A stretch of DNA of 64,000 bases, from positions 992,001 through 1,056,000 of the forward strand of contig CAVVFN010000003.1 in the NCBI GenBank assembly GCA_963747515.1. Reading direction: 5' to 3'. How positions within the stretch are numbered: the stretch's first letter is position 1; every line of letters starts with the position of its first letter. Below the pieces are notes generated by a model. The model did no database searches and was not told the DNA's origin. It saw only the letters and a list, made by a program, of their open reading frames with translations. Positions 1 through 8,790 of this stretch are shown one piece after another. The position numbers and the translations under genes were made by a program. This DNA comes from Mariniphaga sp963747515 (GTDB taxonomy: Bacteria > Bacteroidota > Bacteroidia > Bacteroidales > Prolixibacteraceae).

Positions 1-807
1 TGAAGGACTTTCAGGTACTTCTATTTCTTCTAATAATTGCCCTTCCGGTGAATATATCCAAACTTTTCCCATTGTAAGGTATATGTTACCCATATTATCG
101 GCTGTCATCCCATCGGAACCGTGTGGTGCAAAATACGTCTTATTTATAAGAGAACCATCGGGTAGTATCCTGTACTTCCAGATTTTTTTGTCATTAATAT
201 CAGCAACATATAATATTTTTCCATCGGGAGAGCCTGTTAAACCATTAGGTTGATTAAAGTCTTCAATTACACGGGTTATATTACCCTCAGGGCTCAGGTA
301 ATATACTCCCCGAACATCCTGTTCTTCAACACGATCTTCATTCCACCATTTCCTGTGATAATAAGGATCAGAAAAATAAATCCCCCCATCAGGTGTTATC
401 CATAAATCATTTGGGGCATTTAAAGGTTTTCCATTATAGCCTTCATGAATCAGATAAAATTGTTTGTTTTCATCGAAGTATCCTAATTGGTTATATAAAT
501 CGGCACAGGCAACCAATTGACCGGCATCATTAAAATACATGCCGTTCGATCTTCTTGTACCTTCAAGCCATAACGATACTCCTTTTTTTTCATCCCACAC
601 ATAAATCCGGTCGTTAGGCTGATCAGTAAAAAATACCTTACCGTCAGGGGCTACAGCCGGTCCTTCGGTAAATTTAAAACCTGTACCCGCTTTTTTCAAA
701 TTAGCAATTCCGGCAATTATGCTTTTTGATTGTGCTCCTGATACTATTGTACAGGAAACCAACAGCAGCAGAAGAAAAATATTCTTTATAAACTTACAAT
801 TACCCAT
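1..807 (-). CDS. SMP-30/gluconolactonase-family protein, 3' end outside window
   Basis: This is a partial gene. The reading frame is open from an ATG at 807 to the window edge (269 codons, no stop). The product starts with a lysine followed by a Leu-rich hydrophobic stretch and a likely signal peptidase site (…SGAQ, about residue 26), so it is exported. The rest reads like an SMP-30/gluconolactonase beta-propeller: 'FTEGPAVAPDGKVFFTDQ' near residues 47-64, 'PNDLWITPDGGIYFSDPYYH', and 'QPNGLTGSPDGKILYVAD'. These are the recurrent PDG/PNG blade motifs that carry metal-binding Glu, Asn and Asp residues in the family. Members hydrolyse sugar lactones or related esters. The substrate here cannot be told. 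A TAAATTTG box lies about 28 bases upstream. Confidence 0.85.
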   Translation of the reverse strand, partial: MGNCKFIKNIFLLLLLVSCTIVSGAQSKSIIAGIANLKKAGTGFKFTEGPAVAPDGKVFFTDQPNDRIYVWDEKKGVSLWLEGTRRSNGMYFNDAGQLVACADLYNQLGYFDENKQFYLIHEGYNGKPLNAPNDLWITPDGGIYFSDPYYHRKWWNEDRVEEQDVRGVYYLSPEGNITRVIEDFNQPNGLTGSPDGKILYVADINDKKIWKYRILPDGSLINKTYFAPHGSDGMTADNMGNIYLTMGKVWIYSPEGQLLEEIEVPESPS

Positions 808-834
808 TCCAATTTTAAAAATCCATCTTAAGGA

Positions 835-842
835 CAAATTTA
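835..842 (-). promoter_or_regulatory. putative -7 box (TAnnTTTG) of the SMP-30-like gene
   Basis: On the minus strand this reads TAAATTTG, an exact match to the Bacteroidota -7 consensus, about 28 bases upstream of the ATG at 807. No clear -33 TTTG was found at the expected spacing, so this is suggestive only. Confidence 0.35.
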
Positions 843-945
843 ACAGCTGTAAATTCATATATAAAAATAGAAACAATTGTTTTCAACCGGGCAACTTCAA
901 ATTTTTAAAAGTTCTAATGGTTCTGTTGTTCTGAATAAAGGAATT

Positions 946-2097
946 CTAATTGACAGCCTCCCCAACTTTTTTCAAAAAAGCGTTATATATGGCATCAGTG
1001 ATCAATATCTCCTTCTGATCGAGCCCTAAGCGAACTATAACCATTCCCCATTCCGGTATAATAAACATATCGTTATTGTTATAACCACTTGAAGCATAAG
1101 TACCTGGTGGAGCATCAGGCCATTTTTGGAGACTATCCTCTGCACAATTTATCCACCAACCATATCCATAAACTCCCGGACCCCCATTAACATCTGTCTG
1201 AGGATGACCAAAAGGCAAAGAAGCCGGTACTTGAACAGAAGTTGCAGAATCAACCCAGGAAGTACTTAATAACTGTTTCTTACACCATTTACCACGATTC
1301 AAAAATAACAAACCATAACGTGCCATTTCCCTGGCAGAAATATAAATGCCTCCTCTGTTACCAGCTCCGCCATCAATTACAAGGTTTCCCTGGTTAAAAG
1401 CCTTCCAACTCCACTTTTGATTTTTCATACCAATTTTTTCGGCTATTCTTTTTCGAAACAGTTCTCCTATAGGCTCATCTGCTATTTGTGTCAGTGCATA
1501 GGCAAATTCATTTTCGGCGGAATCCCAATAAGCAAATTTTGAGCCGGGTGGGATGAAAAGTGGCTGTTCCGAAGGTGTATATGGAGTACTGCTTTGCCCA
1601 TGAGAATATTCCGGATTGTCGCCAACTGCCGTATATCCGGATGTCATTGTATTAAAATGTCTGAAAGTAATATCAGGATATGTTTTCATTAATCCGGGTA
1701 CAAACTCTGAAGCCCGGGTATCAATGGAGACTTTCTCATCATCAATAAGTATACCCAGTACACTACTGGTGAAGGATTTTGTCATAGACCACACACCATG
1801 TACTTTGTCAATACTGTCACCCTTCCAAATTAAATATCCGTTCCGGATTATCACCAGTTCTTGTATTCCATCGGAACCTGAATGAGTTTGAAGAAATTGA
1901 ACAGCAGCCAGTAATTTTAAGGAATTTACACCCTGTTGTTCAGGAGTTGATTCTTTCCATTCCGAGTGGGGAAAAATCAATTGTGCCTGCTGAAGGATTA
2001 TAAAACCAAAAGAAAAGACAATTATAATCATGCAAAAATAAAAAACAATTTTTCTCCAGGCTCTTCTATTTAAAAAAAAGAAATCTGAATTTGCCAT
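946..2097 (-). CDS. membrane-anchored serine hydrolase, beta-lactamase (class C-like) family
   Basis: The 383-residue product has one N-terminal transmembrane segment (about residues 17-37), so the hydrolase domain is probably anchored and faces the periplasm. The SxxK motif of the serine beta-lactamase/DD-peptidase fold is present as S104-M-T-K107 inside 'GVWSMTKSFTS', which resembles the CubicO/EstB-type branch. The second catalytic motif, normally Y-x-N, appears as Y190-W-D192. Such proteins are esterases, aminopeptidases or peptidoglycan-acting enzymes far more often than antibiotic-degrading enzymes, so no resistance role is implied. The gene stands alone between the SMP-30-like gene and the divergent sigma operon. 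The substrate is unknown. Confidence 0.85.
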   Translation of the reverse strand: MANSDFFFLNRRAWRKIVFYFCMIIIVFSFGFIILQQAQLIFPHSEWKESTPEQQGVNSLKLLAAVQFLQTHSGSDGIQELVIIRNGYLIWKGDSIDKVHGVWSMTKSFTSSVLGILIDDEKVSIDTRASEFVPGLMKTYPDITFRHFNTMTSGYTAVGDNPEYSHGQSSTPYTPSEQPLFIPPGSKFAYWDSAENEFAYALTQIADEPIGELFRKRIAEKIGMKNQKWSWKAFNQGNLVIDGGAGNRGGIYISAREMARYGLLFLNRGKWCKKQLLSTSWVDSATSVQVPASLPFGHPQTDVNGGPGVYGYGWWINCAEDSLQKWPDAPPGTYASSGYNNNDMFIIPEWGMVIVRLGLDQKEILITDAIYNAFLKKVGEAVN

Positions 2098-2509
2098 AGT
2101 AAATAAATGATATAATTTATATGCTAATATAAGCAGCTTTACCTTAATTATACTTTCTGAGATTGGATTTTCTGAATATCCATTATTTTCTTGATTATAA
2201 AAACATCAATTTAACAGTGAGCATGTTGTTTTGTAGGGACTACTGATATATTATAAAAATAATTTCTGCAGCACAAAGTTAATGCATCACTACTATTCCA
2301 AATAAACAATTTACTTCTTTACTGGTAATGGATTATTTCTTCTGTTGGATTAAGACCTACTGCGAGAAGAATGTCTTAAAAAAAACTTACAATTATTGAA
2401 AATAGTTTTAATGCAGGAATTAATTTTTATTGTGGATGTAATGATTTTTTTTTGGCTACGTCTTAACTTTAAAGAGCTGCCGTAAAAAACAGATTAAAAA
2501 AGAAAGTGA
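2098..2509. other. intergenic region between serine hydrolase and sigma factor operon
   Basis: AT-rich divergent intergenic region of about 410 bases. No coding sequence was recognised. The right end carries the putative ECF-type promoter at 2437-2465. The rest shows no repeat or RNA structure that I recognise. Confidence 0.6.
2437..2465 (+). promoter_or_regulatory. putative ECF-sigma (autoregulatory) promoter
   Basis: A TGTAAT element at 2437-2442 and a CGTCTTA element at 2459-2465 are separated as in ECF promoters: 17 bases lie between the AAT and the GTC core. CGTCT-type -10 and TGTAAC-type -35 elements are typical of ECF-dependent promoters. The element lies about 45 bases upstream of the sigma factor ATG, which suggests autoregulation. 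The -35 is AAT rather than AAC. Confidence 0.4.
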
Positions 2510-3052
2510 ATGCTTGTCAGTGATTTTAAAATAAAGGTTTTGCCTGTAAGTAAAAAAATACTCCGATATGCAATATATTATTTAAAAGACGAAAATGAGG
2601 CGAGGGATGTGGTACAGGATGTTTTTTTAAAACTCTGGCTGAAAAAAGATGAATTGAATAATATTGAAAATATAGAAGCATTTGCCATGCGTATGACCCG
2701 CAACAGATGCCTTGATATAATAAGAGCAAGTAAAACAGTTGCAATTGATGGAGTAACCGATCACCTGATGAAGCAGGTTGCAACTGATGTTCATTCACAA
2801 ATTGAATTAGGCGAAACTGCAATACAGATAAAAAATCTCATGAGTCAGCTGCCTGAAGTTCAGCGCAAAGTTATGCGAATGCGTGATTTGGAACAAATGG
2901 AATATGAGGAAATAGCAGAAATAACCGGGCTTCAGGTAAATGCAGTACGAGTGAATCTTTCCAGAGCAAGAAAAAAAGTACGTGACGGATATTTAAAATT
3001 GAATAAAGATGAAAACAACAGAAATAAAACAATTGCTAAAACACTATTTTGA
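2510..3052 (+). CDS. RNA polymerase ECF-type sigma-70 factor
   Basis: 180 residues, the usual size of an ECF sigma factor. Region 2 is clear: 'YLKDENEARDVVQDVFLKLW' near residues 24-43 holds the acidic and aromatic residues for core binding and -10 recognition, followed by 'RMTRNRCLDIIR'. Region 4 is 'LPEVQRKVMRMRDLEQ…YEEIAEITG' and 'VRVNLSRARKKVR', a helix-turn-helix for -35 recognition. The protein directs RNA polymerase to a small stress or envelope regulon. It overlaps the next gene by 44 bases, the normal layout of a sigma/anti-sigma pair. A CGTCTTA element upstream suggests autoregulation. Confidence 0.93.
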   Translation: MLVSDFKIKVLPVSKKILRYAIYYLKDENEARDVVQDVFLKLWLKKDELNNIENIEAFAMRMTRNRCLDIIRASKTVAIDGVTDHLMKQVATDVHSQIELGETAIQIKNLMSQLPEVQRKVMRMRDLEQMEYEEIAEITGLQVNAVRVNLSRARKKVRDGYLKLNKDENNRNKTIAKTLF

Positions 3053-3548
3053 CGGGGAAACAACAGTTAAGCAGGAACGGGAACTGGAAGCTTATTTCAA
3101 GTCGGACGAAATTGCAGAAGAGCTAAAGAAATATCATGGCTTTTTCAATGGGCTTTCTGAACTGACTGAATCGGTTATAGATAATTCCATTGAAAGTGAT
3201 GTAATGGATTTCATTCAGAAAAATGCTCCAGATAAAAACAGCAGGCGGATGCCATTATGGTCTACATTATCAGGAATTGCAGCTTCGGTGATACTTGTAA
3301 TTGGAGGTTCTTTGCTGTTTCAGCAAAAGGAACAGCAATATAACGATTCCTTTGATAATCCTGAAGTTGCTTACGCTTATGCAGAACAAACCCTTGCCTA
3401 TGTATCTTCAAAATACAACCAGGGTTTTGCAGCACTTGCGAATTTCGAAAAAATTAAGTCAGCATCAGAACCACTGCAAGAAGGGATAAAACCTGTTAAT
3501 AAATACCTGGATATGATCGAAAACATGAATACCAGGAAAATTAACTGA
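3009..3548 (+). CDS. single-pass membrane protein, putative anti-sigma factor
   Basis: 179 residues. The first about 80 residues are charged and helical ('LLKHYFDGETTVKQERELEAYF', like the small N-terminal segments of Bacteroidota anti-sigma factors), followed by one transmembrane helix near residues 86-104 ('LSGIAASVILVIGGSLLF'). The C-terminal domain of about 75 residues would be periplasmic. It overlaps the sigma factor gene by 44 bases, so the two are translationally coupled. An anti-sigma role is inferred from position and topology. No FecR or ZAS domain was recognised. Confidence 0.7.
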   Translation: MKTTEIKQLLKHYFDGETTVKQERELEAYFKSDEIAEELKKYHGFFNGLSELTESVIDNSIESDVMDFIQKNAPDKNSRRMPLWSTLSGIAASVILVIGGSLLFQQKEQQYNDSFDNPEVAYAYAEQTLAYVSSKYNQGFAALANFEKIKSASEPLQEGIKPVNKYLDMIENMNTRKIN

Positions 3549-3611
3549 ATTACAATAATTGTTAACTGCAAAAAAAATAATTTATAATAAAAACTATAAC
3601 ATTGTAAAGCC

Positions 3612-4124
3612 ATGAAAAAATTAATTTCAATTCTTATTTTAATGTTGCCAATGGCACTGTTCGCACAAAAATCCTCTATCGACAAAATATTTGATAAGTA
3701 TGCCAATAAAGAAGGATTTACTACTGTAAATATTTCAGGCAAACTTCTCAGCCTTGCCGGACAATTTGATTCTGAAGATTCAGACACCAGTGAAATGTTG
3801 TCCAAACTAACTGGAATCAGGATATTAACGGTTGAAAATTCAGAAATTACTGGTAACCCCGATTTTTATTTGGAACTGGAAAAAGATGGATTTTTTAAAA
3901 ACAATGATTATGAAGTTTTAATGGAAGTTACCGAAGCCACAGAGGTAGTTCGATTTCTTGCCAAAGAAGGAGGGAAAGGAAAGCTTTCGGAATTGCTTTT
4001 GGTAGTTGGAGGCGATAACAGCACGCTAATTAGTATCAGCGGAATTATCGATCCGCAGAATATAGGGAAAATATCTAAATCGTTAAATGTGAATGTGAAT
4101 GGAGCACCAACATCCACAAAATAA
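3612..4124 (+). CDS. DUF4252 family exported protein
   Basis: 170 residues with a classical signal peptide (MKKLISILILMLPMALFAQ, cleavage after about residue 19). The mature part, with 'IDKIFDKYANKEGFTTVNIS' and a later 'MEVTEATEVVRFLAKEGGKGKLSELLLVVGGD' region, matches the DUF4252 pattern seen in Bacteroidota. These genes are often found behind an ECF sigma/anti-sigma pair, as here, and are probably members of that sigma factor's regulon. The molecular function is unknown. The gene lies 63 bases after the putative anti-sigma gene in the same direction. Confidence 0.85.
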   Translation: MKKLISILILMLPMALFAQKSSIDKIFDKYANKEGFTTVNISGKLLSLAGQFDSEDSDTSEMLSKLTGIRILTVENSEITGNPDFYLELEKDGFFKNNDYEVLMEVTEATEVVRFLAKEGGKGKLSELLLVVGGDNSTLISISGIIDPQNIGKISKSLNVNVNGAPTSTK

Positions 4125-4307
4125 ATCCTTTCGGAAGTGCCAGATGTGGTTTGTATTCCTTGGGGCGGAGGTTTGCCTCCGGCTTTCTTCAGATTCCACC
4201 TCACGATGGACACTCTTTCCACCAGCTGGCGGATAATGGTTGGCAACTACAAAAACACTATAGCGGACTTTCACCACCAGTATATTTACCATGCACGACA
4301 CACCACC

Positions 4308-4341
4308 AAAAAGAGGCTGCCTTTCCAGGCAGCCTCTTTTT
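4308..4341. terminator. bidirectional rho-independent terminator
   Basis: A perfect 15-bp stem (AAAAAGAGGCTGCCT with its complement) closes a TTCC loop, with A-run and T-run arms, so it works in either direction. It sits between the DUF4252 gene and the convergent M3 peptidase gene. Confidence 0.9.
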
Positions 4342-4360
4342 AACTCTATACCCAGTTGGA

Positions 4361-6487
4361 TTAAAGAAGCCCTTTCTTTTCAAGATAAGGTTCAATAGAA
4401 GGTTCCTTTCCGCGAAAATTTTTATATACTTCCATCCCGTCATCAGCTCCACATTTTTCAAGTAAATACCGGAATTTTGCTGCGACTTCGGGATTAAATA
4501 AATCTCCCGTTTTTTTAAAAGCATAAAATGCATCGGTATCGAGCACCCCTGCCCAATAATATACATAATAACCTGCAGAATAGCCACCATTGAAGATATG
4601 AGCAAAATAGGTACTCCTGTAACGCGGAATAAATTCCGGAATAAGACCAATTTTTTTCAACGATTCATTTTCAAAGGCTCTCACATCATCAATATCAGAA
4701 TTTGCAGTTGTATGGAAATCAAGATCGAGAATAGCTGCAGCCACAAATTCACCGGTTTCGAATCCCTGATTAAACGTACCACTTTTTTCAAGTTTTGCAA
4801 TTAAATCATCGGGGATAGGTTCTCCTGACTGGTAATGGGTAGCGTAAATTTTAAGTACTTCAGGTTCAGCAGCCCAATTTTCCATAATTTGAGAAGGAAG
4901 TTCCACGAAATCGCGGGGCACACTTCCTGCCGTGCGGTTATACTGACCATCGGCAAATAATCCATGCAATGCGTGGCCAAATTCGTGAAAAAAAGTAGAT
5001 ACTTCATCAAAGCTTAAAAGTGCAGGCATGTTGCCTGAGGGGCGGGTAAAATTCATTACAATGGAACCAATTGTTGGAATGCGTTTACCATCCCGATAAG
5101 TAGCATCACGAAAGCTGGTAGACCATGCCCCTACTCTTTTACCATTGCGAGGATGAAAATCCATATACAAAACTCCCAGAGATGTTCCATCAGCTTCCAA
5201 CACTTCGTATACTTCTGCTTCCTCATGGTAAGTAGACCAGTCGCGTTTTTCAAATCTTAATCCGTAAAGATTCTCAACCACATAGAAAATACCTTTTTTA
5301 GCATTCTCAAGACTAAAATAAGGTTTAATTTCAGCTTCATCCAGATCAAATTTTTGTTTTCTGAGCTTTTCGCTGTAATACCACCAATCCCAGGATGCCA
5401 GTTTAAAATTACCTCCTTCTTTATTTATTATTGCCTGCATTTCTTTTACATCCTGTTTTGCCATTACAAGTGCAGGAGTCCAAAGCTGCTTCAGAAAATC
5501 ATAAACTGCCTCAGGAGTTTTAGCCATATTTACATCTATAATATATTCTGCATGATTATTAAAGCCAAGAAGCCTGGCTTTTTGGTCACGCAGCTTTACC
5601 ATTTTTTTTATGATTTCCTTATTATCAAATTCATTATCGTTATCTCCCCGCATAAAATAGCCACGATAAAGCTTCTCGCGCAGATCCCTGTTCACGGCAT
5701 ATTGCAGAAAAGGAATCATACTGGGTTTTGCAAGAGTAAACACCCATTTACCTTCTTCGCCTAAAGCTTTAGCATCGTCGGTAGCACGTGCAATCACATC
5801 ATCAGGTAAACCAGCCAGATCTTCTTCTTTATCTATTATAAGCTTAAAATTCCTGTTGGTTTCAGCCAACAGATTTTCTCCAAATTGTAAACTCAGTTTC
5901 GATAATTCCTCATTCCATGCTCTGAGTTTTTCCTGATCATCGGGAGAAAGATTGGCACCACTGCGCACAAAATCCTGGTAATATTTCTCCGTCACACGCA
6001 ATTGTTCTTTATCCAGATTAAGCTGATTGCGCCTTTCATACACACTTTTTATTCTTTCAAACAAATCCGGATTCATAGAAATATTGTCGCTATGCTGGGT
6101 CAACAACGGCGAAATCTCACGTGCCACAGCCTGCATTTTATCGTTTGTGTTGGCTGAATTCAGCGGAAAAAAAACACCTGTTACCTTTGACAGCAATTCT
6201 CCTGATTTATCCAAAGCCAGGACAGTATTATCAAAAGTTGGCTCTTCTAAATTTGATACAATGGAATTTACTTCAGCTTCCTTCCGTCTGATGCCTTCCT
6301 TTACTGCCGGCAAAAAATGCTCTTCCTTGATTTCATCAAAAGGAGGAATTCCAAATGGTGTATTCCATTCATTAAAAAAAGGATTTTTCATATCTGCATC
6401 TTTCACATTTTTTTTATTTTGACAGGAATAAGTCACTGCGGCAAAAACAAAAATTACAAAATAAATACTAATCGTTTTATTCATCAT
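4361..6487 (-). CDS. dcp: M3 family peptidase, dipeptidyl carboxypeptidase Dcp-like lipoprotein
   Basis: 708 residues, the usual length of Dcp/oligopeptidase A enzymes. The N-terminus is a lipoprotein signal (…AVTYSCQ, lipidated Cys about residue 22), so the enzyme is exported. The gluzincin motif H501-E-F-G-H505 is intact, followed by 'GTFNQGFETGEF' and the C-terminal 'YSAGYYVYYW' substrate-binding region of the family. Dcp removes dipeptides from the C-terminus of peptides and takes part in periplasmic peptide turnover. It is transcribed alone. A TAATTTTG box lies 26 bases upstream, and a bidirectional terminator stands 20 bases after the stop. Confidence 0.93.
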   Translation of the reverse strand: MMNKTISIYFVIFVFAAVTYSCQNKKNVKDADMKNPFFNEWNTPFGIPPFDEIKEEHFLPAVKEGIRRKEAEVNSIVSNLEEPTFDNTVLALDKSGELLSKVTGVFFPLNSANTNDKMQAVAREISPLLTQHSDNISMNPDLFERIKSVYERRNQLNLDKEQLRVTEKYYQDFVRSGANLSPDDQEKLRAWNEELSKLSLQFGENLLAETNRNFKLIIDKEEDLAGLPDDVIARATDDAKALGEEGKWVFTLAKPSMIPFLQYAVNRDLREKLYRGYFMRGDNDNEFDNKEIIKKMVKLRDQKARLLGFNNHAEYIIDVNMAKTPEAVYDFLKQLWTPALVMAKQDVKEMQAIINKEGGNFKLASWDWWYYSEKLRKQKFDLDEAEIKPYFSLENAKKGIFYVVENLYGLRFEKRDWSTYHEEAEVYEVLEADGTSLGVLYMDFHPRNGKRVGAWSTSFRDATYRDGKRIPTIGSIVMNFTRPSGNMPALLSFDEVSTFFHEFGHALHGLFADGQYNRTAGSVPRDFVELPSQIMENWAAEPEVLKIYATHYQSGEPIPDDLIAKLEKSGTFNQGFETGEFVAAAILDLDFHTTANSDIDDVRAFENESLKKIGLIPEFIPRYRSTYFAHIFNGGYSAGYYVYYWAGVLDTDAFYAFKKTGDLFNPEVAAKFRYLLEKCGADDGMEVYKNFRGKEPSIEPYLEKKGLL

Positions 6488-6512
6488 AATGTTACTGTTG
6501 ATTTTTCGGCAA

Positions 6513-6520
6513 CAAAATTA
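6513..6520 (-). promoter_or_regulatory. putative -7 box of the M3 peptidase gene
   Basis: Minus-strand TAATTTTG matches the TAnnTTTG consensus and is 26 bases upstream of the ATG at 6487. No convincing -33 element was found. Confidence 0.35.
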
Positions 6521-6686
6521 TTATTTTCCAGTTTTAGAAACAGGATACTTATCATTTCTTTGATTAAAATTTCCGAAAAAGATGAATGTAATCTTTATTT
6601 ATTATTTAAATTCCACTTAAAAAAGAAGAATTCAAATGGATTGAATATTTAGAAGTTTCTTCCAATATAGTTCAGAATTAGGAATC

Positions 6687-7445
6687 TCAGAAACCATTCA
6701 TTCTTCTTTTCCATTTTGTTCTGGCAACGGCACAAATGCAGTCGGTATTTTTAAATTTAATTGTATGGACAAAATTATTTGTTTCATTATCTTTATTAGT
6801 AAGCATAACTACAGTATCTCCGCTTTTTATCTCTGAAATAAATTTTCCTTCAATAAAATGAAGATTGTTTTTTTCTGCCGTACTTTCAGGAATGGTATCA
6901 ATTAACCATTGTAAATAACGAATATTGTTTGCATGTTCATATATATCGACATCCGATGAACGTACTGTAATTTCTTCTTTGTAATCAGCCTTTTGCAACG
7001 GTTCAATTTTTGGTGGAATTTTAGTTAAAAGAGCGTTTTCATCAAAAAAAGACCATTTATTTATTATTTCATGAAAAACTGGAACAGGTTTTCTTTCCTG
7101 AATATTAAAAAATATCCAAAGCCCTTTTGCCTTTCCTATTATGTCTCCCTTTTCATCATAAATATAACTCTCTCTATACCCCCTTATTGTTGAATAACTC
7201 GACAACCATGTCCTTATTTTAATTTTTTCTTTGTATCGCGGATAACGGATCATTTCAAGTGCACCAGAAACCAAAACCCAACCTATATTCATTTTTTTTA
7301 AATCGTACAGACCAAAACCAATTGACAGACAATGCTCAGCTGCTGCTTCTTCAAGCAGAGCCAGAATAGTGGTTGGAGAGGCTTCTCCATGTTTATTCAT
7401 TTCAAAATGCCATAAACTAAATTGAATGTCGAAATAGTTTTTCAA
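6687..7445 (-). CDS. acyl-ACP thioesterase (double hot-dog)
   Basis: 252 residues, the size of bacterial acyl-ACP thioesterases, which release free fatty acids from acyl carrier protein in the cytoplasm. The N-terminal hot-dog holds 'GEASPTTILALLEEAAAEH' and 'GWVLVSGALEM'. The second holds 'SSDVDIYEHANNIRYLQW' (residues 163-180), which aligns with the catalytic block of plant FatA/FatB (D-x-N-x-H-x-N-N). Here D167 and H171 are kept, but the Asn between them is Tyr169. The gene is 100 bases downstream of the sugar operon on the same strand and may be read through from it, although its function is unrelated. Confidence 0.88.
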   Translation of the reverse strand: MKNYFDIQFSLWHFEMNKHGEASPTTILALLEEAAAEHCLSIGFGLYDLKKMNIGWVLVSGALEMIRYPRYKEKIKIRTWLSSYSTIRGYRESYIYDEKGDIIGKAKGLWIFFNIQERKPVPVFHEIINKWSFFDENALLTKIPPKIEPLQKADYKEEITVRSSDVDIYEHANNIRYLQWLIDTIPESTAEKNNLHFIEGKFISEIKSGDTVVMLTNKDNETNNFVHTIKFKNTDCICAVARTKWKRRMNGF

Positions 7446-7545
7446 ATCTTTAAATTTTTTGTTCTAAATTACAAAGATTTATTTAAAAATCCACTTGAAG
7501 AAAAAATATTTTTCAAAACAATAACTGTGGTTCGGGATATTAAAT

Positions 7546-8790
7546 TTAAAAACCATCGGAAGGATTACCATCCTGATACTTCCTGGTTGAATTTGCTTTT
7601 CTATAAATAAAAGGATAACTGGTTTCATTAAAACCACACACAGTTTTTAAAACTTCTGGTATTCCTTTTTTATATATTTCAATAAAAGCTTCATCGCTAG
7701 GATGCAGAAAACCCTGTTCATTCTTCGCCCGAAAACGAAAGGCGACAAATAAAGTATGTAAAATATAATCATAGGGTAGATGAAGAAAAACAGCTAATTT
7801 TATTGCCCCGGCAATGCGATCGTTTGAGCCAAGTTTTCGCGGCAAATCACATCCAACCCTGTAAATTGTATCACCCAGAGCTTTATTTTGAAACCGTTCA
7901 AGCAAATCTTCAACATGATCAATTAATTCATTTTCTGTAAACTCACCGTGATATTTTTTAACCAACAGGTTCGCTGCCTGAAGCATCGTTTTTTTTACTG
8001 TTTCATAAATCCAGTCTACTTCAAGCGCCTGCCAAATATATTCCATTTCCGGATTATAAAAGTAGCCCCAGTATGCTGTTGCTGCATGTCCCAGATTATG
8101 AATAAATAATTTTCTGTCTACCCAGGCTTTTATATTGTCTTTAGGTGCCAGACCTTCAATGGGAGGAATGGGATTTTTAAATGCATTTCTATCCAAAATC
8201 AATGTATTGTAAGGTTCTGCATATACTTTCAGAATATCTTCCCTTTCAAGCTTTTGAGGTACTTCAGGCACCATTTTGCCTATGCTAGTTTCAACCAATC
8301 CTACCAGTTGATTAAGCGGATAATCAACTGGTAAATATTTAATCAAACCCTCTTTGAAATAAGTTGATGCATCTAACATATTTTCTGCCAGTATAATATC
8401 AACAGCCAGAGATTTATCTTTTCTGAAGCGTTCAATCAATCCTTCTGCGATCACGGGCAAAACTTCAGGAATGGCATTTCTCCCTACAGAAACGGCAAGA
8501 ACAGATGCTCTGCTGATCTCAAGGCGCATCTGTTTTTTATTTCTGATATCAACGGCACGGACATTTTCCACCAAAAGAATATCTTCCGTTCCCTGTGCAG
8601 ACCTTATTACGATTTCATACTTCTTTCTTTTATTCAGCTCAGTTATAACAGGTATAGATATATCGGCAAACACAACATTATATCCTCCCAGGCTAAACAA
8701 CTGCCCGATAAAAGAGCGACCTATTTTTCCGGCACCAAAGATCAAAATTGATTTATCCTTCCACTCCAATTTGTTTTTTATAGTGTTCAT
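7546..8790 (-). CDS. mannitol-1-phosphate 5-dehydrogenase-like protein
   Basis: 414 residues with an N-terminal NAD-binding motif 'GAGKIGRSFIGQLF' (residues 19-32) and a C-terminal mannitol-dehydrogenase domain. The catalytic block K227-x4-N232-x2-H235 is intact in 'DRKLFIHNLGHAATAYWG'. Family members interconvert fructose 6-phosphate and mannitol 1-phosphate or oxidise related sugar acids. The gene overlaps the upstream PfkB kinase gene by 38 bases and is last in the six-gene operon. In this amino-sugar context it may act on a hexose phosphate other than mannitol 1-phosphate. The exact substrate is inferred, not shown. Confidence 0.83.
   Translation of the reverse strand: MNTIKNKLEWKDKSILIFGAGKIGRSFIGQLFSLGGYNVVFADISIPVITELNKRKKYEIVIRSAQGTEDILLVENVRAVDIRNKKQMRLEISRASVLAVSVGRNAIPEVLPVIAEGLIERFRKDKSLAVDIILAENMLDASTYFKEGLIKYLPVDYPLNQLVGLVETSIGKMVPEVPQKLEREDILKVYAEPYNTLILDRNAFKNPIPPIEGLAPKDNIKAWVDRKLFIHNLGHAATAYWGYFYNPEMEYIWQALEVDWIYETVKKTMLQAANLLVKKYHGEFTENELIDHVEDLLERFQNKALGDTIYRVGCDLPRKLGSNDRIAGAIKLAVFLHLPYDYILHTLFVAFRFRAKNEQGFLHPSDEAFIEIYKKGIPEVLKTVCGFNETSYPFIYRKANSTRKYQDGNPSDGF

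Noticed and set aside
946..2097. Antibiotic beta-lactamase call for the serine hydrolase
   Set aside because: Only the S-x-x-K fold motif is present. The Y-x-N motif is Y-W-D and the family includes many esterases, so resistance is not supported.
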